Shown: positions 1 to 5,195 of the stretch, one piece after another
Layout: every line of letters begins with the position of its first letter
Position numbering within the stretch: the first letter of the stretch is position 1
Origin: JAGTVG01 sp964389805
GTDB lineage: Bacteria > Bacteroidota > Bacteroidia > Cytophagales > Cyclobacteriaceae
NCBI GenBank assembly: GCA_964389805.1
Contig: CAYMFU010000115.1
Span: 1 to 5,195, forward strand
Direction of reading: 5' to 3'
Length of the DNA stretch: 5,195 nucleotides
Notes under the pieces: model-generated
What the model was told of the DNA's origin: nothing
The model's database searches: none
The model's input: the letters and a program-made list of their open reading frames with translations, nothing else
Position numbers and translations under genes: made by a program

Positions 1-935
1 GCGATCAGTAAAATAAATACCGAGATAGAAATAAAAATATAAACGATAGTGATATTTCCGTTGACCTGCATCTCATTTTCAAGTTGAGAATGCAAGTGAA
101 TGCTGGTCAGGGGTTGCAGAAAATAATTATATCCATTACCTGCTGCAAGATATTCTTCATATGATATACTCAGATTCTCCTGGATCTGGGGTCCAGCATA
201 TTTTTTGACAATCTCAGGCAATTTTTCTTCCAGTATTACCGGATCTGCTCTATCGTTAAGTACTAAATATTGATAAGCAGAAAAACCTGTATAGTTCATG
301 GTGTTAAAGAAATCCAGGGTATTCAGGGAACCGATGATGTCGAACTTAAAATGAGAGTTTTCAGGCAGATCCTTACAGATCCCTGACACTGTAAATTCTC
401 CTGCCCCGGTAACCAGGATCTTGTTTATAGGATCCACATCTCCAAAGTATCTTCTGGCTGTAGATTCTGTCATAACCAATTTATTGGCCCCGCGCATTAC
501 CGTTTCTCTATCACCTTTAATAAGGGGGATGGTAAATACTTTAAAGAAATTTGAATCAGCAAGCAACACATTTTTTTCCTCCATAGCCACTTGTTCTCCG
601 TTCTCCTTCTCATATCTGATAACCACTGGATTTACGAAATTAAAAAGTCGAACCACCTGTTCTACTTCCGGTAGTTCCTCACCTAATATGTCTCCAAATG
701 AATGGGGTGTTATAGCATAATATGTTGAATGGGTGGGATATATACGTTCCAGGGCCAGCCTGTAAATATTATCTGAGTTATCATGAAATTTGTCATAGGA
801 TATCTCATCCTCAACAAACAATCCGATCAAAATGCATCCGGCAAGCCCAATTGCCAATCCCAATATATTAATAGCACTGTATACTTTATTTTTTATCAGA
901 TTACGGATACCGATCTTAACAAAACTTATAAACAT
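1..935 (-). CDS. ABC transporter permease, MacB/FtsX type, N-terminal 311 codons (cut by window edge)
   Basis: This is the membrane subunit of an ABC transporter of the MacB/FtsX type (often labelled antimicrobial peptide or macrolide permease), expected in the inner membrane with a large periplasmic domain. Read on the minus strand it starts MFISFVKIGIRNLIKNK, followed by transmembrane helix 1 (about residues 21-41, AINILGLAIGLAGCILIGLF). A MacB_PCD-like periplasmic domain covers about 42-295. The typical PLTSIHLHS motif is at 275-283, and a second hydrophobic helix starts near 296 and is cut at the window edge. Full-length relatives in Bacteroidota are roughly 780-810 residues, so more than half is missing here. 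The ATG at 935 is the first in frame; a TAA lies a few codons upstream. No Shine-Dalgarno is seen. The gene lies 244 bp beyond the acidic protein gene on the same strand, so it probably has its own promoter. The exported substrate cannot be told, and no ATPase gene is visible. Confidence 0.93.
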   Translation of the reverse strand, partial: MFISFVKIGIRNLIKNKVYSAINILGLAIGLAGCILIGLFVEDEISYDKFHDNSDNIYRLALERIYPTHSTYYAITPHSFGDILGEELPEVEQVVRLFNFVNPVVIRYEKENGEQVAMEEKNVLLADSNFFKVFTIPLIKGDRETVMRGANKLVMTESTARRYFGDVDPINKILVTGAGEFTVSGICKDLPENSHFKFDIIGSLNTLDFFNTMNYTGFSAYQYLVLNDRADPVILEEKLPEIVKKYAGPQIQENLSISYEEYLAAGNGYNYFLQPLTSIHLHSQLENEMQVNGNITIVYIFISISVFILLI

Positions 936-1179
936 ATTAGATGAATTTTATTTGGAGAATTTTAAGGGCATACCAATCCTCTTCAGTTCTTATCTGATGG
1001 ACTTAAAAACGCAAGATATATGCCAAAGCAGTAATCCCCTGGTAATCAAATAATTGCAAAATAATGAGGGCGGTGGGGAATGTTCATCATCGGGCAATAT
1101 GTCCGTAATAGAACAAAAACCCGGGTAGTTATCCTTGAAGCAGCGTAGTAATCTTATCAGCTAAAAAGCCTAATGTTAA
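936..1179. other. Intergenic spacer between permease and acidic-protein genes
   Basis: I see no coding region or RNA gene in these 244 bases. An AT-rich inverted repeat, TTTTAAG (960-966) and CTTAAAA (1002-1008), lies shortly upstream of the permease start; it may be chance. A palindrome ACCCGGGT lies near 1119-1126 with a T-run next to it on the minus strand. It could mark the end of transcription of the acidic-protein gene, but as a perfect palindrome it leaves no loop, so I do not call it a terminator. The permease promoter should lie here, but no good match to TAnnTTTG was found. Confidence 0.5.
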
Positions 1180-1797
1180 TTAAATTGCTTTTCTTCGATT
1201 AGGAATAGATTCTCTTATCTGATATTTGATTTCATCGATTTCGTTTCGGTGTTCCTCAATGAACTTTTTAATTCTTTCATCAAATTCGCCGTTAAGCAAA
1301 TCTTTTATTCGCTTCTGCATTTCATCCATTTTTTCTTTATCAAAAGGCATTTCATCTAAATTTTCTCCATTGAAATTAAAACCGTGTAACTGTAACTGAT
1401 CGTCTTCAAAAAATTTCTCAAAGTGATCATTAAAAAGTGCTGAATCCTTGAAATTAAAATTAAAATCTTCCTGCAGATCTTTGAATTTTTCTATGGCTTT
1501 ATCGTCAAGGTAAAACTTTGACATAAACTCTTCTCCAAAATCTTCCCATTTTTCATGAAATTGACCAAAATTATCCTCAAAGTTTTCGAAAAACTCTTCA
1601 TTGAATACGTCATGATCATTCCATTTCCAGGTATACACTGAATCATATCTTATCAGATTTCCATCTTCATCATATTCTTTTTTAGTTTCAGTTTTAACTT
1701 CCGGTTCTTTCCTATCAGATGAATTTTGATCTATATTCTGCCCAAAAACTGAAATGGAAAATATACTTATGATAAAAAATATGCCTGTGGATCTCAT
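1180..1797 (-). CDS. Secreted acidic, phenylalanine-rich protein of unknown function
   Basis: I do not recognise a named family. The 205-residue product opens with a signal peptide (MRSTGIFFIISIFSISVFGQ, cleavage probably near residue 19-20), so it is likely exported to the periplasm or beyond. There is no lipobox cysteine, and no cysteine at all. The mature part is strongly acidic: by hand count about 51 Asp/Glu against 28 Lys/Arg. It also carries about 22 phenylalanines in 185 residues. After a segment EYDEDGNLIRYDSVYTWKWN (41-60), a style common in hypothetical Bacteroidota secreted proteins, residues 65-95 place aromatics at 65, 69, 73, 77, 80, 84, 87, 91 and 95. That 3/4 spacing fits a helix with one aromatic face; a shorter run is at 122, 126 and 129. 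The C-terminal 150-200 is charged and probably helical. The start is the first ATG before the signal peptide. It lies 87 bp downstream of the SAM hydrolase gene on the same strand. A chaperone-like or scaffold role is possible but unproven. Confidence 0.75.
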   Translation of the reverse strand: MRSTGIFFIISIFSISVFGQNIDQNSSDRKEPEVKTETKKEYDEDGNLIRYDSVYTWKWNDHDVFNEEFFENFEDNFGQFHEKWEDFGEEFMSKFYLDDKAIEKFKDLQEDFNFNFKDSALFNDHFEKFFEDDQLQLHGFNFNGENLDEMPFDKEKMDEMQKRIKDLLNGEFDERIKKFIEEHRNEIDEIKYQIRESIPNRRKAI

Positions 1798-1805
1798 GGT
1801 CTTTA

Positions 1806-1848
1806 GAATTAGCTTTTAATGTCTAATTCAAATTAACGTTAAATTAGA
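1806..1848. repeat. Three copies of AATTAG/CTAATT around a TTAACGTTAA palindrome, upstream of the acidic-protein gene
   Basis: GAATTAG (1806-1812) is the exact inverse of CTAATTC (1823-1829), and TCTAATT (1822-1828) is the inverse of AATTAGA (1842-1848). The perfect palindrome TTAACGTTAA sits between the last two at 1833-1842. All lie 9-51 bp upstream of the start at 1797, where a promoter is expected. On the minus strand TTAATTTG (1836-1829) is one mismatch from the Bacteroidota -7 consensus TAnnTTTG. This could be an operator overlapping a promoter, but the AT-rich composition makes chance repeats common. Confidence 0.35.
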
Positions 1849-1884
1849 ATCCAGGATAAATTATTTAACAATTTTTAACCAGAT

Positions 1885-2733
1885 TTAACGGTTCTTGGGT
1901 GTGATCTGTATTCGCCAGGTCAATCCTGCATTGATCTTATATTCCCTGCTGAAATTTCCCATATTAACAGCCAATCCAAGCCGGTTTGATGAATCGATAT
2001 AGGCTATTGGAGACTCCTTGTTTACCTCTCCAAATGTATTCACAAAGGGCAGAACACCTTTATGAACCAAACCATCGGATTCAAAGATCTCTATTTGAAG
2101 CAAATCCCCTCCCGAAATTTCAAGCTCATCACATAAAGATCTGGGAATATTTGTACATATATTACCGAAAGGATATTCCACTTTAACAATCATTCCTTCA
2201 ATCGCTTTATACTTCACAAGCGCATCCGGAATTGGCAATGTAATGATTGGATCCTCCATCTTGAATCCAATATCTTTTATATTGACCTGTCCGGTAGCCA
2301 ACCGGCCTGCATCATAAGCAAAAATATCACGACCGTGAAAAGTGTGAAACTTTTCAGATCCGGGGAGCCTGTTCATAGCCTCGGAAATGACCCTGACATC
2401 CTCTAAACCAGGATTATTACAGATCTCCGATAAGATCCCGTTATCTGGGCACAATACGGTATGTCCGGATCGTGTTTTAACAGCCAGCGATTTGCGTCCC
2501 ATACCGACACCCGGATCAACAACCACTACGAAAATGGTACCTTCCGGCCAATAGTGAATGGTGTCAGAAAGGGTATAGGAGGCTTCAAGAACGTTTTGAG
2601 GTTCGATGTTATGGGCTATGTCAAAAATGCGGATATCGGGATCAAGATTCAGAATAACGCCCTTCATCGAGCCAACAAAATGTCCCCGGTCGCCAAAATC
2701 TGTGATTAATGCAATTATTTTCTTATTATGCAT
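1885..2733 (-). CDS. S-adenosyl-L-methionine hydrolase, adenosine-forming (SAM hydroxide adenosyltransferase family, DUF62)
   Basis: This is predicted to be a cytoplasmic enzyme that splits S-adenosyl-L-methionine with water into adenosine and methionine. The 282 residues match the whole family length. The N-terminal domain has ITDFGD (10-15), DPGVG (73-77), PDNG (96-99) and FHGRD (132-136). The C-terminal domain has FGNICTNI (189-196), an FGEV motif (234-237) and IDSSNRLGLAVNMGN (246-260). The catalytic Asp-Arg-His triad described for the archaeal hydrolase corresponds to D73, R80 and H133 with matching spacing. The fluorinase/chlorinase features (a YPxTG-type motif in place of DPGVG, a loop of about 20 extra residues, and YSRE in place of HGRD) are absent, so a hydrolase is much more likely than a halogenase. 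Databases often use the name SAM-dependent chlorinase/fluorinase for such proteins. The position where relatives usually have Asp before FGN holds Tyr187. The ATG at 2733 directly precedes MHNKKIIALITDFGD, as expected. It is the first gene leftward from the divergent spacer. Confidence 0.95.
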   Translation of the reverse strand: MHNKKIIALITDFGDRGHFVGSMKGVILNLDPDIRIFDIAHNIEPQNVLEASYTLSDTIHYWPEGTIFVVVVDPGVGMGRKSLAVKTRSGHTVLCPDNGILSEICNNPGLEDVRVISEAMNRLPGSEKFHTFHGRDIFAYDAGRLATGQVNIKDIGFKMEDPIITLPIPDALVKYKAIEGMIVKVEYPFGNICTNIPRSLCDELEISGGDLLQIEIFESDGLVHKGVLPFVNTFGEVNKESPIAYIDSSNRLGLAVNMGNFSREYKINAGLTWRIQITPKNR

Positions 2734-2907
2734 ATGAGAAATAAATAATAATTTGTGTGCAATTACCCATAATTATAATTTAAAATCAAGTAAACAGGGG
2801 TTTAGCTATAAACATTACTCCAGGCGTAATAATTGCATTAATAGATAATTAATAATTTTATTTCTCAAATATTCAACTCATATATTTACCATTGATAATA
2901 TAAAATC
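2734..2907. promoter_or_regulatory. Divergent intergenic region with promoters for the SAM hydrolase and ABM/TauE units
   Basis: These 174 bp separate two outward-facing genes and must hold both promoters. On the plus strand TATATTTA (2881-2888) differs by one base from the Bacteroidota -7 consensus TAnnTTTG and would start transcription about 12-15 bases before the ATG at 2908. No convincing -33 TTTG is placed upstream of it. On the minus strand TAATTG-like sequence near 2760-2766 is a weak candidate for the hydrolase. A short inverted repeat ATTAC/GTAAT (2814-2818 and 2826-2830) sits mid-spacer. I see no SAM-riboswitch-like structure or small gene. Confidence 0.4.
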
Positions 2908-3204
2908 ATGATCACAAAAACAGTTGAATTTGAAGCACTAAAAGGAAAGCGTAAAAAGGTTGTTGAAGCCATTGAAATTTTTACCAGAGCCGTTCATGTT
3001 TCTGAACCAGGATCCAGATTATATGTATCACTACAGGATAAAAGCAATCCGGACAAATTTCTTCATGTCATGGCCTTTGAAAATGAAGGTGCAGAATTAA
3101 TGCATCAGAAGGCCGGATACACGCAGGAATTCGTTCAAATGATCAATCTGAATTGTAAGAAAGATCCGGTATTTAAAGCGTATGATTACGTAGGAGGATT
3201 ATAA
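2908..3204 (+). CDS. Small ABM-fold protein (antibiotic biosynthesis monooxygenase / quinol monooxygenase-like)
   Basis: This 98-residue cytoplasmic protein has the size and pattern of the ABM (dimeric alpha/beta-barrel, ferredoxin-like) family. A first strand (about 2-9, ITKTVEFE) is followed by a helix starting near 14 (KRKKVVEAIEIFTRAVH). The family-typical block EPGSRLYVSLQDKSNPDKFL (33-52) ends in a strand and the FENEGAELMHQKAG stretch (57-70), and then comes a helix EFVQMIN (74-80). His66 occupies the place of the histidine often seen after the acidic turn in this family. Members include cofactor-independent quinol oxygenases, but many have no known activity, so the reaction is not predictable. 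The start ATG at 2908 is the first in frame after the divergent spacer. Its stop is 2 bp before the transporter start, and its last codons contain that gene's ribosome site, so the two are clearly co-transcribed. Confidence 0.8.
   Translation: MITKTVEFEALKGKRKKVVEAIEIFTRAVHVSEPGSRLYVSLQDKSNPDKFLHVMAFENEGAELMHQKAGYTQEFVQMINLNCKKDPVFKAYDYVGGL
3192..3197 (+). promoter_or_regulatory. Strong Shine-Dalgarno (AGGAGG) for the TauE/SafE gene
   Basis: AGGAGG lies 9 bases before the ATG at 3207 and inside the Val-Gly-Gly codons at the end of the ABM gene. It fixes the transporter start and points to translational coupling. A full-consensus site is unusual for Bacteroidota, where most genes, including the others in this window, lack one. 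Confidence 0.8.
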
Positions 3205-3206
3205 AA

Positions 3207-3980
3207 ATGGAATATCTGATCATTGGCATTGTTGCCTTTCTTGCTTCATTATTATCTTTCTTTTCCGGATTCGGGCTGGGCACACTTTTGATGCCGGCCT
3301 TCGTTCTTTTCTTTCCGGTCGATATCGCCATTAGCCTTACTGCTATCGTCCATTTTTTAAACAATATTGTAAAGTTTTTATTAACCGGCAATAAGGTAAA
3401 CAAGCAAGTATTTTTCCGCTTTGGTCTCTCAGCCATTCCAGCTGCTTTTGCAGGTGCATTCCTTCTGGTATACCTGTCCGGATTACAACAAGATTTTTCT
3501 TTCGATTTTCTTGGGCACACAGTTAACATCATACCGGTCAATACGGTGATTGGAATTGTATTGATCATCTTTGCATGGATGGATCTAAGCAAAAGATTAA
3601 AACACCTTTCAATTCCCAAAAACAGGTTATGGATTGGAGGATTGCTGAGTGGATTCTTTGGAGGATTATCTGGTCACCAGGGAGCACTAAGAAGTGCCTT
3701 CCTGATTAATTTCGGGCTTTCAAAAGAGCAATTCGTAGCCACTGGAATTGCAATTGCTTTAGTGGTCGATCTCGTCAGGATGACGACCTACGCTTCAAAT
3801 TATATAAAGTCAGGGATTACAGATCATGTCGCCATTTTGCTGGTTGCCATTATTGCAGCTTTTTCGGGGGCTATTGGGGGCAAATTATTGCTTAAGAAAA
3901 TTACGATCCAGGCCATCAGGACAATCGTCGCCATCCTACTTATACTGATTGGTCTGGGCCTTATTTTTGGAATAATTTAA
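3207..3980 (+). CDS. TauE/SafE-family membrane transporter (sulfite exporter-like permease)
   Basis: This is an inner-membrane protein of the TauE/SafE family (PF01925), which moves small anions, often sulfur-containing ones such as sulfite, sulfoacetate or related organic acids. The length of 257 residues is normal. About eight hydrophobic helices are visible: near 3-20, 25-42, 44-60, 70-90, 108-126, 141-165, 173-190, and 207-226 with a last one at 236-256. The two internal repeats each start with a glycine-rich motif: SFFSGFGLGTLLMPAF (17-32), followed by ISLTAIVHFLNNIVK, and GGLLSGFFGGLSGHQGALR (144-162), followed by KEQFVATGIAIALVVDLVR. The second repeat carries SGHQGALRSAFL instead of the common GIGGGPLLVP-like sequence, which marks a particular subgroup. 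The start is set by the AGGAGG site. It follows the ABM gene by 2 bp, so the small protein may act on or sense the same compound; the substrate cannot be read from the sequence. Confidence 0.93.
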   Translation: MEYLIIGIVAFLASLLSFFSGFGLGTLLMPAFVLFFPVDIAISLTAIVHFLNNIVKFLLTGNKVNKQVFFRFGLSAIPAAFAGAFLLVYLSGLQQDFSFDFLGHTVNIIPVNTVIGIVLIIFAWMDLSKRLKHLSIPKNRLWIGGLLSGFFGGLSGHQGALRSAFLINFGLSKEQFVATGIAIALVVDLVRMTTYASNYIKSGITDHVAILLVAIIAAFSGAIGGKLLLKKITIQAIRTIVAILLILIGLGLIFGII

Positions 3981-4009
3981 GTAATGGATCTTTTTCCACA
4001 TTGTATTAA

Positions 4010-4017
4010 TAATTTTG
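4010..4017 (+). promoter_or_regulatory. Candidate Bacteroidota -7 promoter element (TAATTTTG)
   Basis: TAATTTTG matches TAnnTTTG at every fixed position and lies in the 86-bp gap before the DUF456 gene. Transcription would start near 4023, leaving a leader of about 40 bases. No TTTG is seen at the expected -33 distance, so the call rests on the -7 element only. It suggests the DUF456 gene can be transcribed independently of the ABM/TauE pair. Confidence 0.45.
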
Positions 4018-4066
4018 TACATAATTCGATCATTTTCCAGATTCAAAACTTACTTTTAGGGTATAT

Positions 4067-4543
4067 ATGGATGTCGTATTAATTATAATTGGTATTCTTT
4101 TACTTTTAATAGGATTTGCTGGATGCATAATTCCCGGAGTCCCGGGCCCTCCAATTGCATATATTGGATTGCTCATCCAGGTTTTCAAATCCGAGAATCC
4201 GTTCACGACAAAATTCCTGATCATCTGGGCTTTAATTATGGTGGGGGTATCACTGCTTGATTATGTGGTTCCGGTTATTGGCACAAAAAAATTCGGAGGA
4301 TCTAAAAGAGGGATTTGGGGGAGTGTTATTGGACTTTTTATTGGAATTTTCTTTTTCCCACCAATAGGATTGATCATCGGCCCTTTTCTGGGAGCCTTTA
4401 TTGGCGAACTAACAGGGGGCAAGGAAACGCAAAGTGCCTTGAAGGCAGGATTTGGATCATTTATTGGCTTCATTACAGGTGTGGCACTCAAACTGGTAGT
4501 AACCGGCCTGATGGCATATTATTTTTTTGGATCTTTTATATGA
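4067..4543 (+). CDS. DUF456 family small membrane protein
   Basis: The 158-residue product matches the DUF456 family (PF04306) over its full length; its function is not known. It is almost wholly hydrophobic and glycine-rich. Helix 1 (about 3-20) leads to the family motif GCIIPGVPGPPIAYIGLL (19-36). Helix 2 (about 50-69) ends in DYVVPVIGTKKFGGSKRGIWG (65-85). Two helices with GxxxG-like packing (about 86-115) pass through FFPPIGLIIGPFLGAFIGEL (96-115), and a last one lies at about 127-154. The KKFGGSKRG stretch is the main charged loop and is probably cytoplasmic. The start ATG at 4067 has AGGG at 4058-4061 as a weak ribosome site. It is the third plus-strand gene in a row, with its own likely -7 element, and is followed by a long spacer, so it may be a single-gene unit or the end of the ABM/TauE transcript. 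Confidence 0.94.
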   Translation: MDVVLIIIGILLLLIGFAGCIIPGVPGPPIAYIGLLIQVFKSENPFTTKFLIIWALIMVGVSLLDYVVPVIGTKKFGGSKRGIWGSVIGLFIGIFFFPPIGLIIGPFLGAFIGELTGGKETQSALKAGFGSFIGFITGVALKLVVTGLMAYYFFGSFI

Positions 4544-4623
4544 TCAGACGATAACGTAATTTTTCATTTCGGGATCCCGCATAGCATATTTTCTGCATGA
4601 AATTAAATTTTCTTTCTATCCAG

Positions 4624-4650
4624 ATCGATTAGTCATTGACAGAATCGATT
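4624..4650. repeat. ATCGATT direct repeat with 20-bp phase
   Basis: ATCGATT occurs at 4624-4630 and again at 4644-4650, exactly 20 bp apart. Each copy contains the palindrome ATCGAT. A spacing near two helical turns upstream of a gene is what a dimeric regulator site could look like, but the copies are 142-168 bp from the Omp85 start and the words are short. Confidence 0.3.
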
Positions 4651-4772
4651 CAATTTGTACGCAAAACGAGTTCATTGGTCCCGGTATGAATGGATCAACA
4701 GATGTTTTATAACAAATAGGGCCCTTTTATACCTATTCGGTACATAAAAATGATAATACCTAACCCACTCCC

Positions 4773-4780
4773 TATTTTCG
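4773..4780 (+). promoter_or_regulatory. Possible -7 element of the Omp85 gene (TATTTTCG)
   Basis: TATTTTCG has one mismatch to TAnnTTTG. Transcription would begin only about 6-12 bases before the start codons at 4792 or 4798, giving a very short leader. No -33 TTTG is at the expected place. Confidence 0.3.
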
Positions 4781-4791
4781 TGGTGTAGTCA

Positions 4792-5195
4792 ATGGTTATG
4801 TATAGATTTTTTATTACAATCTTATTCTTCTATTCGCTGAACCTTTTTGCAATAGATAATAACAATCCAATCTCTGATGGGATAAAAATCCGGATTGACT
4901 CAATAAAAGTGGTTAAAAACTGGCGAACCCGAAATGCGATCATACTTAGTGAGCTTGATTTTAAGGAAGGTGATCTGGTTACTAAAGGTGTTATTGATTC
5001 CAGTATGATAAAAGTATATAATATTGGAAATTTCGCCCGTGTAGGATATGAAATAGATACCCTTGAAAAAGGCAAAAACCTAATAACTATCACGGCGAAA
5101 GATGCCCTGACCATTGTCCCCATCCTTTCTTTTTCCGGTAGCCGGGAAGACTGGCAATTGGGAATGGGGTTTTCGGACAATAATTTTCTGGGTCG
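4792..5195 (+). CDS. Omp85/BamA-superfamily outer-membrane protein, N-terminal 134 codons (cut by window edge)
   Basis: This frame stays open to the right edge. It begins with a signal peptide (MVMYRFFITILFFYSLNLFA, residues 1-20) and continues with one POTRA-like domain at about 31-104. The POTRA hallmark is visible: a strand IKIRIDSIKVV, then NWRTRNAIILSELDFKEGD (43-61), and IKVYNIGNFARVGYEI (73-88) in place of the usual L.nt.lF..v. Residues 105-134 (ALTIVPILSFSG... LGMGFSDNNFLG) resemble the junction of the last POTRA into the beta-barrel of Omp85 proteins, where relatives read ...PIL.fG...lGl.DyNllGr. The protein should thus be an outer-membrane barrel with a single periplasmic domain rather than the five of BamA, perhaps a TamA-like or patatin-associated type. 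An in-frame TAG at 4786-4788 limits the start to ATG 4792 or ATG 4798; I give the longer form, but both keep the signal peptide. No ribosome site is seen. Confidence 0.82.
   Translation, partial: MVMYRFFITILFFYSLNLFAIDNNNPISDGIKIRIDSIKVVKNWRTRNAIILSELDFKEGDLVTKGVIDSSMIKVYNIGNFARVGYEIDTLEKGKNLITITAKDALTIVPILSFSGSREDWQLGMGFSDNNFLG

Larger units (their letters stand above)
4544..4791. other. Spacer before the Omp85 gene, rich in short palindromes
   Basis: I found no gene in these 248 bases; the open frames are 12 codons or fewer. It contains the perfect palindromes CGGGATCCCG (4570-4579) and AGGGCCCT (4718-4725), and an inverted pair AATAGG/CCTATT (4715-4720 and 4732-4737). TTTCAT (4562-4567) pairs with ATGAAA (4597-4602) and flanks the first palindrome, which could make a weak stem after the DUF456 gene. 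None has the hairpin plus T-run of a clear terminator. Confidence 0.5.

Noticed and set aside
421..1053. Plus-strand open frames at 421-720 and 832-1053
   Set aside because: The first lies wholly inside and the second partly across the start of the permease gene on the other strand. Neither has a recognisable domain; the second runs into non-coding spacer.
1885..2733. Fluorinase or chlorinase for halogenated natural products
   Set aside because: The hydrolase triad and HGRD motif are intact, the halogenase loop is missing, and no biosynthetic genes are nearby.
2734..2907. SAM riboswitch or other RNA upstream of the SAM hydrolase gene
   Set aside because: The spacer is very AT-rich and shows no paired helices or conserved core that I could line up with known SAM-binding RNAs.
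3173..3619. Open frame of 148 codons on the minus strand opposite the TauE/SafE gene
   Set aside because: It is fully antisense to a well-supported membrane protein gene, its product is rich in Lys/Arg/Pro with no recognisable domain, and it has no promoter of its own.
4261..4554. Alternative frames overlapping the DUF456 gene on both strands
   Set aside because: The DUF456 frame matches its family from end to end; the others are Pro/Lys- or Trp/Arg-rich shadows.
4570..4579. CGGGATCCCG as a transcription terminator after the DUF456 gene
   Set aside because: It is a perfect palindrome without a loop and is not followed by a T-run.
4597..4632. Short leader-peptide-like frames in the spacer before the Omp85 gene (for example 11 codons from 4597)
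   Set aside because: Such frames of 8-12 codons are expected by chance; there is no ribosome site, repeated codon pattern or attenuator stem.
4830..5180. Open frame of 116 codons on the minus strand opposite the Omp85 gene
   Set aside because: The plus-strand frame has a signal peptide and POTRA/barrel motifs; the antisense product shows no domain and is Ser/Arg-rich, as expected of a shadow.

Overview
The window looks like chromosomal DNA of a member of the Bacteroidota, most likely the Cytophagia/Flavobacteriia side. The evidence is AT-rich spacers, starts mostly without Shine-Dalgarno sequences, -7 elements resembling the Bacteroidota consensus TAnnTTTG, and protein types characteristic of the phylum: a MacB/FtsX-type permease with the N-terminal style of the large Bacteroidota permease family, a secreted protein ending its signal peptide in ...FGQ, and a short Omp85 protein. 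No transposon, phage, CRISPR array or RNA gene was seen.

Left part, minus strand (2733 down to 1), in order of transcription: an S-adenosyl-L-methionine hydrolase (2733-1885), a secreted, very acidic, phenylalanine-rich protein of unknown function (1797-1180), and the first 311 codons of an ABC transporter permease (935-1, running off the left edge). The gaps of 87 and 244 bp suggest separate or loosely coupled transcription.

A 174-bp divergent spacer (2734-2907) separates these from the plus-strand half. That half holds a tight pair: a small ABM-type (antibiotic biosynthesis monooxygenase fold) protein (2908-3204) and, 2 bp later, a TauE/SafE-family membrane transporter (3207-3980) whose AGGAGG ribosome site lies inside the end of the first gene. 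Next come a DUF456 small membrane protein (4067-4543) behind a good -7 element and, after a 248-bp spacer with several short palindromes and a 20-bp-phased direct repeat, the N-terminus of a single-POTRA Omp85 outer-membrane protein (from 4792, running off the right edge).

Four of the seven genes encode membrane proteins, and one more is predicted to be exported. Apart from the ABM/TauE pair, nothing in the sequence ties the genes into one pathway. The least explained items are the acidic protein with an aromatic stripe, the ABM/TauE coupling, and the Omp85 protein with an unusually short periplasmic part. I see no clear evidence of a new multi-gene system.
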